DNA from: Halonatronum saccharophilum DSM 13868
Lineage (GTDB): Bacteria; Bacillota; Halanaerobiia; Halobacteroidales; Halobacteroidaceae
NCBI RefSeq assembly: GCF_000517025.1
Contig: NZ_KI912094.1
Location: 480,701 to 544,700 of the forward strand
DNA length: 64,000 nucleotides
Reading direction: 5' to 3'
The translations under genes and the position numbers were made by a program. Numbering within the stretch: the first letter of the stretch is position 1; each line of letters opens with the position of its first letter. Below, piece after piece: positions 33,813-42,911 of the stretch. The notes below the pieces were generated by a model that saw only the letters and a program-made list of their open reading frames with translations, was not told where the DNA came from and ran no database searches.

Positions 33813-34913
33813 TTAACGCCTTAATTTAAAGTACTCTTCTCGCAAGATTAAATAAAGACCTCCTATAGCAAAGATAATATTAGGTAACCAAGCAGCAACT
33901 AGAGGTGATAAGAGATCATTTCTACCCATAGAAGTAGAAAAGGAAGTTGCTACATAATAAATAAGTATAACAATTATACTAGCTACTATACCAAAACTTC
34001 TTCCTCGATTTGACTTAATGCTCAAAGGCGCTCCAATTAAAATAAATATCAAAGAGATAAAGGCTTGGGCTAACTTCAAATGATACTCAACTAGCAATGA
34101 GCTAACCCTAAGACCGCTTCGCTGAAAAAGTTCTATATCCCTTTTTAATTGCTTTCGACTCATTTCAGAAGTTGTCCTTTGCTCACCATAAAAGTTCCTT
34201 AAACTTTGATTTAAATCAAGTTCTAATTCCTGAAAATTAGATTGACCTAATAATTTACCATCATCATCGAAGGTATGAATAACCCCATCATTTAAATGCC
34301 ATATCTTATCCTCAAAATATCCCTCTTTAGCTTTGATAAAACGCGGAAAAGAAGACTCCTCTTCATACTCATAAAGCATAACACCTTTTAAAGCCCCTGA
34401 TCTATTATCTATCTCATTTATATAGAAGTACCTATCTTCACCTTCAAAGAATACCCCAGCTTGTAGATTAGGAAACCCTCTCTCTAAGATTATCCTTCTT
34501 ATAATATTTTCAGCCTCATGGTTGGTCCAAGGTACAACTCTTTCATTTATGAAAAAAGTTAACCCACTTATTAAGATTCCAATGATTAAATAAGGAATTA
34601 TTAAGCGGTGTAAACCAATTCCTCCCATCCTCAAAGCTGTAAACTCTCTATTCTTTACCAACTGAGTCATTGATAACAGAATAGAAAATAAGACAGCAAT
34701 TGAGAAACTTTGTACAATTATATCGGGTAATTTATAGATAAGAAGTAATAATACCCTATCTGCTGCTACATTCTTGACAATAATAAAATCCATTAACTCA
34801 AAAAGATGACTACTAATCATAATTACCGTTAAAGTAAATACTGCAAATATAAAAGGCTTCAAAAACTCCTTTACCAGATATTTATCTACTATAGAAAACC
34901 CAATTCTTCTCAT
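33813..34913 (-). CDS. LptF/LptG family permease (second cluster, proximal)
   Basis: A 366-residue relative of the next gene, with the same plan: FSIVDKYLVKEFLKPF opening, three membrane segments, a periplasmic domain (VIHTFDDDGKLLGQ) and a C-terminal triple-helix block with GAPLSIKSNRGRSFGI. The two adjacent copies look like an old duplication that gives the F and G subunits. It is the first gene of the second Lpt unit (permease, permease, LptD, LptC, LptA-like). Confidence 0.88.
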   Translation of the reverse strand: MRRIGFSIVDKYLVKEFLKPFIFAVFTLTVIMISSHLFELMDFIIVKNVAADRVLLLLIYKLPDIIVQSFSIAVLFSILLSMTQLVKNREFTALRMGGIGLHRLIIPYLIIGILISGLTFFINERVVPWTNHEAENIIRRIILERGFPNLQAGVFFEGEDRYFYINEIDNRSGALKGVMLYEYEEESSFPRFIKAKEGYFEDKIWHLNDGVIHTFDDDGKLLGQSNFQELELDLNQSLRNFYGEQRTTSEMSRKQLKRDIELFQRSGLRVSSLLVEYHLKLAQAFISLIFILIGAPLSIKSNRGRSFGIVASIIVILIYYVATSFSTSMGRNDLLSPLVAAWLPNIIFAIGGLYLILREEYFKLRR

Positions 34914-35069
34914 AATCTATGCCCCTTGACGTATAATTAATAGTTAATAGAGAATATTGAATAGATAAGTTCAGTAAATAGATAAATTCAAAATCAAGAT
35001 CATTCTTTGCCCCTTGTTCTTATGACCTTAATTATCAACTATCACTTCTCAACTGCTCTTTGCTATCCC
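34914..35069. repeat. Intergenic repeat element before the second Lpt unit
   Basis: The left side has TTAATAGTTAATAGAGAATATTG near 34936-34958. The right side has TTAATTATCAACTATCACTTC near 35030-35050, in loosely inverted wording. In between is a direct echo, GAATAGATAAGTTCA and TAAATAGATAAATTCA. The words recur at 13.4 and 15.5 kb. No promoter was recognised with confidence. Confidence 0.4.
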
Positions 35070-36650
35070 CTATTTCTTTATAACCTGATACTCCACTTTC
35101 TCTTCAACTAATCTCAAAATCAAGTCAATCTTAGATGTAGCTTTAATTTTATTAGATGTAGAAGCAAAATAATCACCTTTATCTATCTTCCCATTACCAT
35201 TTGTATCTATCCAAGCAAATAACTTACCTTCTTTAACCTGTGGTGGTATAGAATATAAACCATCTTTATCCACTCCATACATCTGAGTTAAGACCTTAAT
35301 TCCCTTCTCATTATAATCACCCAAAAAGACAACTGCATCGGTGATTTTAGCATCAGTTAAAGCAGCATGAGCATTTATAAGTCCATATCCATACCTATAA
35401 TCCCAACCAACATTTCCTAAGCTTTGAGAAGTTAATCTTAATTGCTCTTTTATCTCTTGAGAAGTATTAACAACGCCTTCTGCCAATAAGAGGGCAGCCA
35501 CCCCTGAGACATGAGGAGCAGCCATAGAGGTTCCATTCATCTTTCTATACAGGTTAGAATGATAAGTAGAAATTATATTATTACCTGGTGCTACAAAATC
35601 TATCTCTCTTCCTACATAAGAAAAATCAGATAATTTCAAATCATAATCAACTGAACCTACAGCAATAGTTTCTGGATATGCTGCTGGATAAAGTAATTCC
35701 ATTGGTCTATAACTTCCTCTATAATTTCCTGCTGCTGCTATAATAATAACCCCTTTACTATAAGCATATCTAATTGCATACTCTAGCGTTTTTGATGGAT
35801 ATTTTGAACCTAAACTCAAATTTATAATCTGAGCACCTTGATTTGTAGCCCAAACTACCCCTTGGGCAGCTTCCAAGTTACTACCAAACCCCCGATCATC
35901 AAGGACTTTAACAGGAAGCAAAGATATATCCCAATTACTTCCGACTACTTGTCCAGTATTATTATTTGATAAAGCTCCAATTATCCCAGCTACATGGGTT
36001 CCATGACCATTAAAATCATTAGGATTATACCTTCTTTCATCATCCTTGCTTACTGTAAAATTCTTTCCGTCTAATAATAACCCCTTAAATTCTCTATGAT
36101 CTAAATAAATTCCAGTATCAAGAACTGCCACTACAATCTCTGAAGAACCATTACTTACTTCCCATGCTTGAGGTAAGCTAACAAGTGGATAATTCCATTG
36201 CTTATGGTATTGAAAATCTTTAGGTTCAACAGAGCTTATAGATACTTTAGTATTTAATTCGATATATTCTATAAACTCGTTCTTGCTAAGTTCTTTTAAT
36301 AACTCTTCGTCCTCAATTTTCCCACTACTCTTAAAGACTTTAACCCCTAAAGAGTCTACCTTATCTACTAAAGTAAGTTCATATTTATTGGTGATTTTTT
36401 CTTGATCACTAAATGAACCACCTTCAAACTTAATTAAAAATTGACTTTCTTTACTTTCTTCAGACTCTTTAGTTAAATTATTAATTTCTAACCTACTATT
36501 TGCATTATCCTTTGTAGGTGATTTGAACTCTTCCCAATCTACTAGAGTATTAGAGAGAGTAATATGCCCTTGAATGAAAGAAGTATCACTATTAGTACAT
36601 CCACTTAAAAATATAAGTATTGTCAAAGCAACTAGAAATTTTCTTCTCAT
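35070..36650 (-). CDS. Subtilisin-like serine protease (S8), lipoprotein
   Basis: A 526-residue secreted protease. A lipoprotein signal ends in the lipobox LSGC (Cys18). Residues about 65-140 resemble an inhibitor I9-type propeptide. The S8 domain has catalytic Asp178 (AVLDTG), His216 (NGHGTHVAG) and Ser375 (NGTSMAAPH), with oxyanion Asn309. The C-terminal part (about 435-526) contains a short WIDTNGNGKIDKGDYF segment resembling a calcium-binding loop. It is probably anchored in the outer or inner membrane facing the periplasm or outside. Its neighbours are an outer-membrane barrel and envelope genes. Confidence 0.92.
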   Translation of the reverse strand: MRRKFLVALTILIFLSGCTNSDTSFIQGHITLSNTLVDWEEFKSPTKDNANSRLEINNLTKESEESKESQFLIKFEGGSFSDQEKITNKYELTLVDKVDSLGVKVFKSSGKIEDEELLKELSKNEFIEYIELNTKVSISSVEPKDFQYHKQWNYPLVSLPQAWEVSNGSSEIVVAVLDTGIYLDHREFKGLLLDGKNFTVSKDDERRYNPNDFNGHGTHVAGIIGALSNNNTGQVVGSNWDISLLPVKVLDDRGFGSNLEAAQGVVWATNQGAQIINLSLGSKYPSKTLEYAIRYAYSKGVIIIAAAGNYRGSYRPMELLYPAAYPETIAVGSVDYDLKLSDFSYVGREIDFVAPGNNIISTYHSNLYRKMNGTSMAAPHVSGVAALLLAEGVVNTSQEIKEQLRLTSQSLGNVGWDYRYGYGLINAHAALTDAKITDAVVFLGDYNEKGIKVLTQMYGVDKDGLYSIPPQVKEGKLFAWIDTNGNGKIDKGDYFASTSNKIKATSKIDLILRLVEEKVEYQVIKK

Positions 36651-36664
36651 CTCCTTACCCCTCT

Positions 36665-37534
36665 CTAAAATCTAATTACAAACCATCCCCTAATTAAAAA
36701 CTCCTCTAAATCAATAGATTTAGCTTCCATCTTTTCATCACCTAAAGAAAATAGATGTCTACCCTTGTCATCTTCTAAAATATCAAAGTACAAATGACTA
36801 TAAGAAGCAACCAAGTGTAGACCATAGTGATCATTAATAGGTAACTCTAAGCTACTCTTATATCTATAGTTTATATCTTTACCTTTATATAAGTAACTAA
36901 GTCTATAATCAGTGTACCAATCTCCATAACTAATATCTCGATTTAATTCTAAATCCATAAAATATGGGCCAAGGCCTGTCCTTACCTCAAAAAATCCACC
37001 ATTACTATTCAAAGGATACCTGTAGCTAACTCCTGCTAATAGTCCTCTGACTACTGATCTATACTCTTCCTGGTATGAACTCATATCAACTATAGGGACC
37101 TCTACTTGAGCGTAATTATGTTCAAAGTCAAACACTAAACTAAACTTATCACCAATAGAATAACTATTACTGATATTAAATCCAAATATTCCTTCAACAG
37201 AAACTCCATCCTCTATGCCCTCATTAATTGGAAAATCACCAATTAAATATTCATTACATTTAAAATTTATAGGTCTATAATTAAAGTTCACCTTTAAAAA
37301 ATCATTTCCTATCAACTGGTACTCAGATAATATTGAAAAAATAAGATTATCTTTATTTATAAATTTTTTATCCCATAATTGGTAATTATAATTATCAGAA
37401 GCTAAAATATTTTCTCCCATATCTAAGTTTATCTCACTAATACCTGCTCTAGCAACTTTAATATCTGTAAAGATAAATACTAAGCAGATAATAAACATAA
37501 AAGTATTTATATTTAAGTTTATTTTTTTAAACAT
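36665..37534 (-). CDS. Predicted outer-membrane beta-barrel protein
   Basis: A 289-residue protein I cannot assign to a named family. A signal peptide (about residues 1-31, ending VARA) is followed by alternating amphipathic strands such as SLVFDFEHNYAQVEV and YGLHLVASYSHLYFDI. It ends in GWFVIRF, with the terminal aromatic residue typical of Bam-inserted barrels. The ATG at 37534 follows GGGGGAAG and is preferred over an upstream start that adds 15 hydrophobic residues. It lies 14 bases upstream of the subtilase gene on the same strand, so the two are likely co-transcribed. Confidence 0.65.
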   Translation of the reverse strand: MFKKINLNINTFMFIICLVFIFTDIKVARAGISEINLDMGENILASDNYNYQLWDKKFINKDNLIFSILSEYQLIGNDFLKVNFNYRPINFKCNEYLIGDFPINEGIEDGVSVEGIFGFNISNSYSIGDKFSLVFDFEHNYAQVEVPIVDMSSYQEEYRSVVRGLLAGVSYRYPLNSNGGFFEVRTGLGPYFMDLELNRDISYGDWYTDYRLSYLYKGKDINYRYKSSLELPINDHYGLHLVASYSHLYFDILEDDKGRHLFSLGDEKMEAKSIDLEEFLIRGWFVIRF

Positions 37535-37650
37535 TTTCTTCCCCCTATTAATATATATTATACAAATATCTATCATCACCTTCTAAAATTGATTGTGAAA
37601 AATAGCTATATATGTATTGCATACCCTAAAAAATAGAAAAGAGGCTTTCA

Positions 37651-38484
37651 ATGAAATTAATTTCAGAAAAGAAAATTAAAAAATATATCTTCATTCTGAC
37701 TATAATACTAATATTTTTAATAGTGCTGCTATTTATGGAATTTACCTCAACAAATAATAACGATTTAGAATCTTGGATTTTTAAGTATGAACTATATCAC
37801 GATATAAATGATTATCTCTATAATTCAAATAAACCACCAGATGAGATAATAGAAAAAAATAAATTGAATAAGTTAAGAACAGCCCTCCTACTTTATATAA
37901 ATGATTATAATAAGTTTCCAAAAGACTTAAAAGATCTAACGGATGCTTACCTCTATGAGATACCTAAAGAACCAAATTCAAATAATAATAATATATCAGA
38001 TAAATTAGACTATTCTGGAGGATGGTATTATAACCCTTTAAAATTTAATGGACAAGACCTTAATAAAGGAGTACAAAAGATCTTAAAAACCAATACAAAT
38101 AATAGTAATTATAATAATCAATTTTTTGACCCTTATTGGGTCTGGATAAACACACAAGAGCAAAAGTTATATTTTATGGAGGGTAACAAAGCATTGACAT
38201 CTTATCCTATTGGTATAGGTAGCCCTGAAACCCCTACTCCAAAAGGAACTTTTCGAATAAAAAACAAATTAAAAATATATGGTGAAGAAAAAAATCAATT
38301 TGGGGACTATTGGTTAGGGATAGACCTTTGGACCAAAGGTGGAGGCTATGGAATACATGGTTCTCCCTATGAAGATATAGAAGTAACAAAGCAAGAGTCT
38401 AGAGGGTGTATTAGAATGAGAAATGAAGATGTAAGGGAGCTTTACTATTACCTCCCATTACAGAGTAGAGTGGTTATAAAGTAA
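37651..38484 (+). CDS. L,D-transpeptidase (YkuD) with pseudopilin-like middle domain
   Basis: A 277-residue envelope protein on the plus strand. A membrane anchor lies at about 11-29. Residues about 70-135 resemble the C-terminal part of type II secretion GspG pseudopilins (LRTALLLYINDYNKFPKDL, then YLYEIPKEP and GGWYYNP). The YkuD catalytic domain (about 163-277) has HG at 236-237 and S-R-G-C-I-R at 250-255, with catalytic Cys253. It would make or modify peptidoglycan cross-links or tether proteins to it. It is divergent from the barrel gene, with 71 bases between them up to the longest frame. The combination of domains is unusual. Confidence 0.8.
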   Translation: MKLISEKKIKKYIFILTIILIFLIVLLFMEFTSTNNNDLESWIFKYELYHDINDYLYNSNKPPDEIIEKNKLNKLRTALLLYINDYNKFPKDLKDLTDAYLYEIPKEPNSNNNNISDKLDYSGGWYYNPLKFNGQDLNKGVQKILKTNTNNSNYNNQFFDPYWVWINTQEQKLYFMEGNKALTSYPIGIGSPETPTPKGTFRIKNKLKIYGEEKNQFGDYWLGIDLWTKGGGYGIHGSPYEDIEVTKQESRGCIRMRNEDVRELYYYLPLQSRVVIK

Positions 38485-38503
38485 TAAAGCGTAGCTTTAT
38501 TAC
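38481..38503. repeat. 23-bp dispersed hairpin repeat, copy 3
   Basis: GTAATAAAGC, loop GTA, GCTTTATTAC. It is the exact reverse complement of the copy at 12836-12858. It begins inside the last sense codon of the L,D-transpeptidase gene and includes its TAA stop. Confidence 0.7.
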
Positions 38504-38645
38504 TCGTTATGGTTAATCAGTAATGAGTAATGTGTAAAACCTTAAAAACCAAAAACCCCTTTGTTAGCTGAATTTTAATAAGTGGTTTTGATATTTTGAC
38601 CTTACTCATTACTCATCACCCATTACTAGTAGTACGATAGTGTCA
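38504..38645. repeat. Intergenic inverted element after the transpeptidase gene
   Basis: CAGTAATGAGTAATGTGTAA near 38518-38537 is answered in inverted orientation by TTACTCATTACTCATCACCC near 38603-38622. The core of about 65 bases is AT-rich. Similar wording (CATTACTCATCATTCATCAC) recurs near 40720. It looks like a small palindromic intergenic element. Confidence 0.5.
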
Positions 38646-38665
38646 CTTAATTCCTATCCACCTTC

Positions 38666-38707
38666 AAAAAAGAAAGCAAACGAATTTAAATTCGTCTGCT
38701 TTCTTTA
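38666..38707 (-). terminator. Rho-independent terminator after ilvD
   Basis: A near-perfect 19-base stem (AAAGAAAGCAGACGAATTT and its complement, one G-T pair) is followed by a T run on the minus strand, a few bases past the ilvD stop. Because the stem is symmetric it may also stop plus-strand transcription. Confidence 0.85.
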
Positions 38708-38713
38708 TATTGT

Positions 38714-40372
38714 TTACTTAAGCACTGCACCTGTATTAGCGGAAGTTACTAATTTAGCATAACGGGATAGGTACCCTGTCTTAATCTTAGGTTCCGGCGC
38801 CTCCCACTCTTTAAATCTCTCTTCTACCTCTTTCTGGCTTAGCTTAATATTTAATTTACCATTAGGTATATCAATCTCGATTATATCTCCTTCTTGGACG
38901 ATAGCCATTGGCCCACCTTCCATAGCTTCAGGAGAGATATGACCAATAGATGCACCCCTTGTAGCTCCAGAGAAACGCCCATCAGTAATTAATGCCACCT
39001 CTTTATCAAGACCTACACCAGCAACAGCTGAAGTTGGTGTCAGCATCTCTCTCATACCAGGCCCTCCCTTTGGCCCTTCATACCTAATAACTACTACATC
39101 ACCTGGCTTAATATCTCCATTATGAATAGCAGCTACTGACTCCTCTTCTGAATTAAATACCCTAGCTGGCCCCTTATGGACTAACATCTCATCAGCTACA
39201 GCAGCCTGCTTAACTACAGCACCATCTGGGGCCAAATTCCCCTTTAAGAAGGCCAATCCACCCTCTTTATGATAAGCTGTTTCAAAACTTCTAATTATAT
39301 CATCATCTAAAACCTCTGCTTCAGCTAAATTATCTTTAATAGTCTTACCTGTTACAGTAATCAAATCATCCTCTAACACACCTTCTTCACTTAAGACCTT
39401 CATAACTGCAGGAATTCCACCTGCCTCATGTAGATCTTGAATGTGATGACTTCCTGCTGGACTTAAGCTACAGATATGTGGTATTTCTGCTTTAAATTTA
39501 TTGATTAACTCTAGATCCAGCTCTATACCTGCTTCATAGGCAATAGCTGGTAAATGTAAAGCAGTATTGGTAGAACAACCCAAAGCCATATCTACCTTTA
39601 AAGCATTATCAAAGGACCTCTCATTTAATATATCTAAAGGTTTAATATCTCTTTCAAACATCTCCATTACCTGCATCCCTGCATATTTGGCTAATCTTAT
39701 TCTGTCTGAATAAACAGCTGGAATTGTACCGTTACCAGGTAAACCCAACCCTAGTACTTCTGTCAAGCAGTTCATAGAATTAGCTGTAAACATTCCAGAA
39801 CAGGATCCACAGGTTTGACAAGCAGTATTTTCAATCTCAGATAACTCACCCTCACTCATCTTATCTGTCTTGTAAGCGGCAACACCTTCAAAAACAGTAT
39901 TCAAATCTATATTCTTTCCTTTATGCCTCCCAGCTAACATTGCCCCCCCACTTACAACTACCGTAGGAATATTTAACCTAGCAGCTGCCATTAGCATAGC
40001 TGGAACTATCTTATCACAATTTGGAATTAATACTAAAGCATCTAAAGCATGCGCCTTAGCCATAGTCTCCACTGAATCTGCAATTAACTCTCTACTAGCT
40101 AAAGAATAATGCATCCCTTCATGTCCCATAGCTATACCGTCACAGACACCAATTGCTCCAAACTCCAAAGGTGTTCCACCCTTAAGCCTAATTCCTGCCT
40201 TAACACCATCTGCAATCTTATCTAAGTCAGTGTGACCAGGAATCAACTCATTTACCGAATTACATACACCTATTAATGGATTCTCCAATTCCTCATCTGT
40301 CAACCCTGTTGCTTTAAGCAAGGACCTCTGTGGAGCTTTATCAATCTTCTTAGTTACATTTTTACTTCTCAT
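38714..40372 (-). CDS. ilvD: IlvD, dihydroxy-acid dehydratase
   Basis: A 552-residue Fe-S dehydratase in valine, leucine and isoleucine synthesis. Marks are [13 protein letters not shown], the cluster motif [18 protein letters not shown] and the C-terminal [14 protein letters not shown] and GRFSGATRG blocks. The start is the ATG at 40372 (MRSKNVTKK), which directly follows AGGAGGAGAGAAG; an in-frame ATG seven codons upstream lies before that ribosome site. It is a single-gene unit with its own promoter and terminator. Confidence 0.96.
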   Translation of the reverse strand: MRSKNVTKKIDKAPQRSLLKATGLTDEELENPLIGVCNSVNELIPGHTDLDKIADGVKAGIRLKGGTPLEFGAIGVCDGIAMGHEGMHYSLASRELIADSVETMAKAHALDALVLIPNCDKIVPAMLMAAARLNIPTVVVSGGAMLAGRHKGKNIDLNTVFEGVAAYKTDKMSEGELSEIENTACQTCGSCSGMFTANSMNCLTEVLGLGLPGNGTIPAVYSDRIRLAKYAGMQVMEMFERDIKPLDILNERSFDNALKVDMALGCSTNTALHLPAIAYEAGIELDLELINKFKAEIPHICSLSPAGSHHIQDLHEAGGIPAVMKVLSEEGVLEDDLITVTGKTIKDNLAEAEVLDDDIIRSFETAYHKEGGLAFLKGNLAPDGAVVKQAAVADEMLVHKGPARVFNSEEESVAAIHNGDIKPGDVVVIRYEGPKGGPGMREMLTPTSAVAGVGLDKEVALITDGRFSGATRGASIGHISPEAMEGGPMAIVQEGDIIEIDIPNGKLNIKLSQKEVEERFKEWEAPEPKIKTGYLSRYAKLVTSANTGAVLK

Positions 40373-40393
40373 CTTCTCTCCTCCTCTTTTCAT

Positions 40394-40766
40394 TAACTAT
40401 TAACTCTCACCTTCAGTCTAATATTTTTATACTAAATTAAAGGTTTAAGTACTTCTAATTATCAAATACCTATCTGCTACTAATATTTAATTTTAATTGA
40501 TTTAAATATATTCTAACAGAAATCCAATACCCTATCAACATAGTTTTAATTTTAACTTAAAGCATTAACGATAATTTTTGCAGGAAAAATTATACATTTA
40601 GTGAATTATATATTTAGTTACTGTTAGTCTCTATCTACTGACTTTTAGCTAAAAACTTTAAACCTTGCCTCTTATTAAAATTTAAATAATAAAGAGATCA
40701 TTATTTTTGAAGTTTTACCCATTACTCATCATTCATCACTAGTAATATAGAAAGGAAGTATAGAAT
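40394..40766. other. 373-base intergenic region upstream of ilvD and the CPBP gene
   Basis: It holds a promoter for ilvD on the minus strand (40510-40538). It also has AT-rich filler, a short inverted repeat at 40571-40596 (AATTTTTGCAGGAAAAATT type) and repeat words near 40720-40740 shared with the element at 38.6 kb. I looked for a T-box specifier and its conserved terminator-side motif, because ilvD is often T-box controlled, and did not find one. Confidence 0.5.
40510..40538 (-). promoter_or_regulatory. Promoter for ilvD
   Basis: TTGATA (40533-40538) and TAGAAT (40510-40515) on the minus strand, 17 bases apart, place the start near 40503 and leave a leader of about 130 bases before the ATG at 40372. 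Confidence 0.6.
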
Positions 40767-41495
40767 ATGTCCGAAGAAGTCCTAGATCTACCTATAGAAA
40801 ACAAAAAAAGATTTGGCTTTTTAAAGCAGATAATGAAACTTCAGTTAATCTGGTATCTAATTAACTTCTTAATAATATTCTTTCAGTCAGCTATATCTTT
40901 TGAACTTACCTTTATCGATGACTTTTATAAGATTATATTCAAAGTAATCGGTAGATCATTTTTTATATCTTTTTTATTATATTGGTCTACTATGATCTAT
41001 AACTTATCCTTTAGAGAGTTAGGAATTAACTTTACAGATTTTTGGACCAAAGCCAAAATAGGAATTAAATTAAGTGCTATATTATTTTTAGGTGTCTTAC
41101 TACTTCACCTACAGTTGGCCCATAATAATTCAAACCCTTTAGTTGAGGTAATTAACTTAGAAAATTTAAGTATAAGTTTATTTTACTTTTTACTTTTATT
41201 TATAGCTTATCTAATCCCGGCATTTAGTAAAGAGTTACTTTATAGAGGTTTTATATACTATCACTTTAGAAAAAAATTTGGGGTTTTTATAGGTTTTTTC
41301 ATAAGCCTAATCTATTATGTTGGTAGCTATCTAAATCCTAACCTAGAAGCAATCATAATCTATACTATAGTTGGAATAATTAACACCTATCTCTACGAAC
41401 GGAATAATTCTATACTCCCATCTACAATCTTTCAAAGTGCTTATTATGCTTGCTTATCCTTATATCTCTTCTCCTTCTCAGGTTGGCCCTTCTAA
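40767..41495 (+). CDS. CPBP-like membrane protein with degenerate active site
   Basis: A 242-residue multi-pass membrane protein resembling CPBP (CAAX protease and bacteriocin-processing) intramembrane metalloproteases. The first family motif EExxxR appears as KELLYR (155-160), keeping only the second Glu. The second motif FxxxH would fall in GFFISLIYYVGS (176-187) and lacks His. The third would fall in STIFQSAYYAC and also lacks His. The fold is probably kept, but protease activity is unlikely. It ends 6 bases from the convergent AMMECR1 fusion gene. Its last codons (Gly-Trp-Pro-Phe) contain a TTGGCCC heptamer. Confidence 0.65.
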   Translation: MSEEVLDLPIENKKRFGFLKQIMKLQLIWYLINFLIIFFQSAISFELTFIDDFYKIIFKVIGRSFFISFLLYWSTMIYNLSFRELGINFTDFWTKAKIGIKLSAILFLGVLLLHLQLAHNNSNPLVEVINLENLSISLFYFLLLFIAYLIPAFSKELLYRGFIYYHFRKKFGVFIGFFISLIYYVGSYLNPNLEAIIIYTIVGIINTYLYERNNSILPSTIFQSAYYACLSLYLFSFSGWPF

Positions 41496-41501
41496 AGTCT
41501 A

Positions 41502-42911
41502 TTATTCATACCTATCTACTTTAAAGGACAATACCTTTATATCATCTTCTGCTGAAGGGATCCCAGCCTTTCTCTTAGCAATTTCTAATTGCTTAGATAC
41601 ACTATCTACCCCAGCCAAGTTAGGTAACAATATCCCTCTTTTACCATCCTTCTCTACTAGTATCCCATCTTCTTTGGGATCTAACTTACTCAAATCATCT
41701 ACCTCTTTTACTTCCCCTAATACATCTACAGTATAAACAAGATTCTCTAATTCATTTAAATTAACAGGCTTAAATCTGGGATCTTTAAAGGCTGCTTCTA
41801 AAGCATTTTTTATTATCTCATTGGCCCTATTTGCTGTAGTAGGTTGAATGCTTCCAATACATCCTCTTAATACTCCATCCTTCTTAATTGAGACAAAGGT
41901 TCCACCCCTTTGGGCCAACTTAGGGTCAACCTTAGCTGGAGGATCTATAAACTCTTTATTTTTAAGATACTCTTCTACTGCCTTACGAGCCAACCTTACA
42001 GCCTCACTCTCATTTTCTCTAGCCTTTCTTATCTGCTCTTTCTTTTTTTTGGCAATTAGATCTAGTAGCCCCTTTTTATTCTTCTTCTTTAAAACCTTGT
42101 AACAAGCTACTGCATAACCTACTCCAAAGGGTCCTTCATAAGATAGTACTCCCCCTTCAACCTCTAAGCGATCTAAAGCTCCAAGCATAATCATTATCGA
42201 TCTTAGACCACACTCTCCTGCTTTTTCAATCAAAGACGAATCTAAATCAAAAAATCCTTCAGCCTGCAAATTATCAAGAAGGTCTACAACCTTTTTATCA
42301 AAAACCTCCCCCTTAGGATCAAAGCCACCTGGAGTACCTTCTTTTAACCTATGAGACAAGTCACCACTAGCAATAACAGCCACCTTATAGCCCTTATTTT
42401 CTCCTATCAGCTGTATAATCTTGCCCAACTTATAAAGATCTTCATAAGATAACATACCAATAGTAATAGGTACAATTGGTTTTCTTATCTCTTCTTTTTC
42501 TAAGTAATACATAGGAACTAAAACACCATAATCAAGCTTCATTTGAAGGTTCAAATTATCAGCAGTAGATTTATCAACTCTAGCTACTGTAATACCTTGG
42601 CTATTTGCTGCTATAGCTAACTCTTTAGTAAATTCTTCATGTAGATTATAGCTTAATTCTATATCACCTCTGCCAAAATTACTAAAGTCACCTTTTAACT
42701 CCTTGGCACTTAATATCCCGACAGCATCTGAAAAGACCTGACCATGAGGACTGATTGTAATGATTAAATCAGGGTCAACCTCTTTAACCTCCTTAGCTAA
42801 GCTCTCCATACTTCTTTTAGTATTCTCGATAAATTTAATCTCCTCTGTACCAACCTCTGGAACCAATACCGGTGGATGAGGAGTTAAACCTGCAAATACA
42901 ACACCTTTCAT
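41502..42911 (-). CDS. LigB-type dioxygenase-like domain fused to AMMECR1 (AmmeMemoRadiSam system)
   Basis: A 469-residue two-domain protein. The N-terminal part (about 1-270) resembles class III extradiol dioxygenase/LigB proteins, with GLTPHPPVLVPEVG, IISPHGQ-like LIITISPHGQVF and VIASGDLSHRL. The C-terminal part (about 290-469) is an AMMECR1 domain with the conserved GTFVSIKKDGVLRGCIGS block. In many prokaryotes AMMECR1, a Memo/LigB-like protein and a radical SAM protein form a set of unknown function; here two parts are fused. The radical SAM partner is not in the window. Confidence 0.88.
   Translation of the reverse strand: MKGVVFAGLTPHPPVLVPEVGTEEIKFIENTKRSMESLAKEVKEVDPDLIITISPHGQVFSDAVGILSAKELKGDFSNFGRGDIELSYNLHEEFTKELAIAANSQGITVARVDKSTADNLNLQMKLDYGVLVPMYYLEKEEIRKPIVPITIGMLSYEDLYKLGKIIQLIGENKGYKVAVIASGDLSHRLKEGTPGGFDPKGEVFDKKVVDLLDNLQAEGFFDLDSSLIEKAGECGLRSIMIMLGALDRLEVEGGVLSYEGPFGVGYAVACYKVLKKKNKKGLLDLIAKKKKEQIRKARENESEAVRLARKAVEEYLKNKEFIDPPAKVDPKLAQRGGTFVSIKKDGVLRGCIGSIQPTTANRANEIIKNALEAAFKDPRFKPVNLNELENLVYTVDVLGEVKEVDDLSKLDPKEDGILVEKDGKRGILLPNLAGVDSVSKQLEIAKRKAGIPSAEDDIKVLSFKVDRYE

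Noticed and set aside
40373..40740. T-box riboswitch upstream of ilvD
   Set aside because: No conserved T-box sequence or competing terminator/antiterminator pair was found in the leader; only a promoter is supported.
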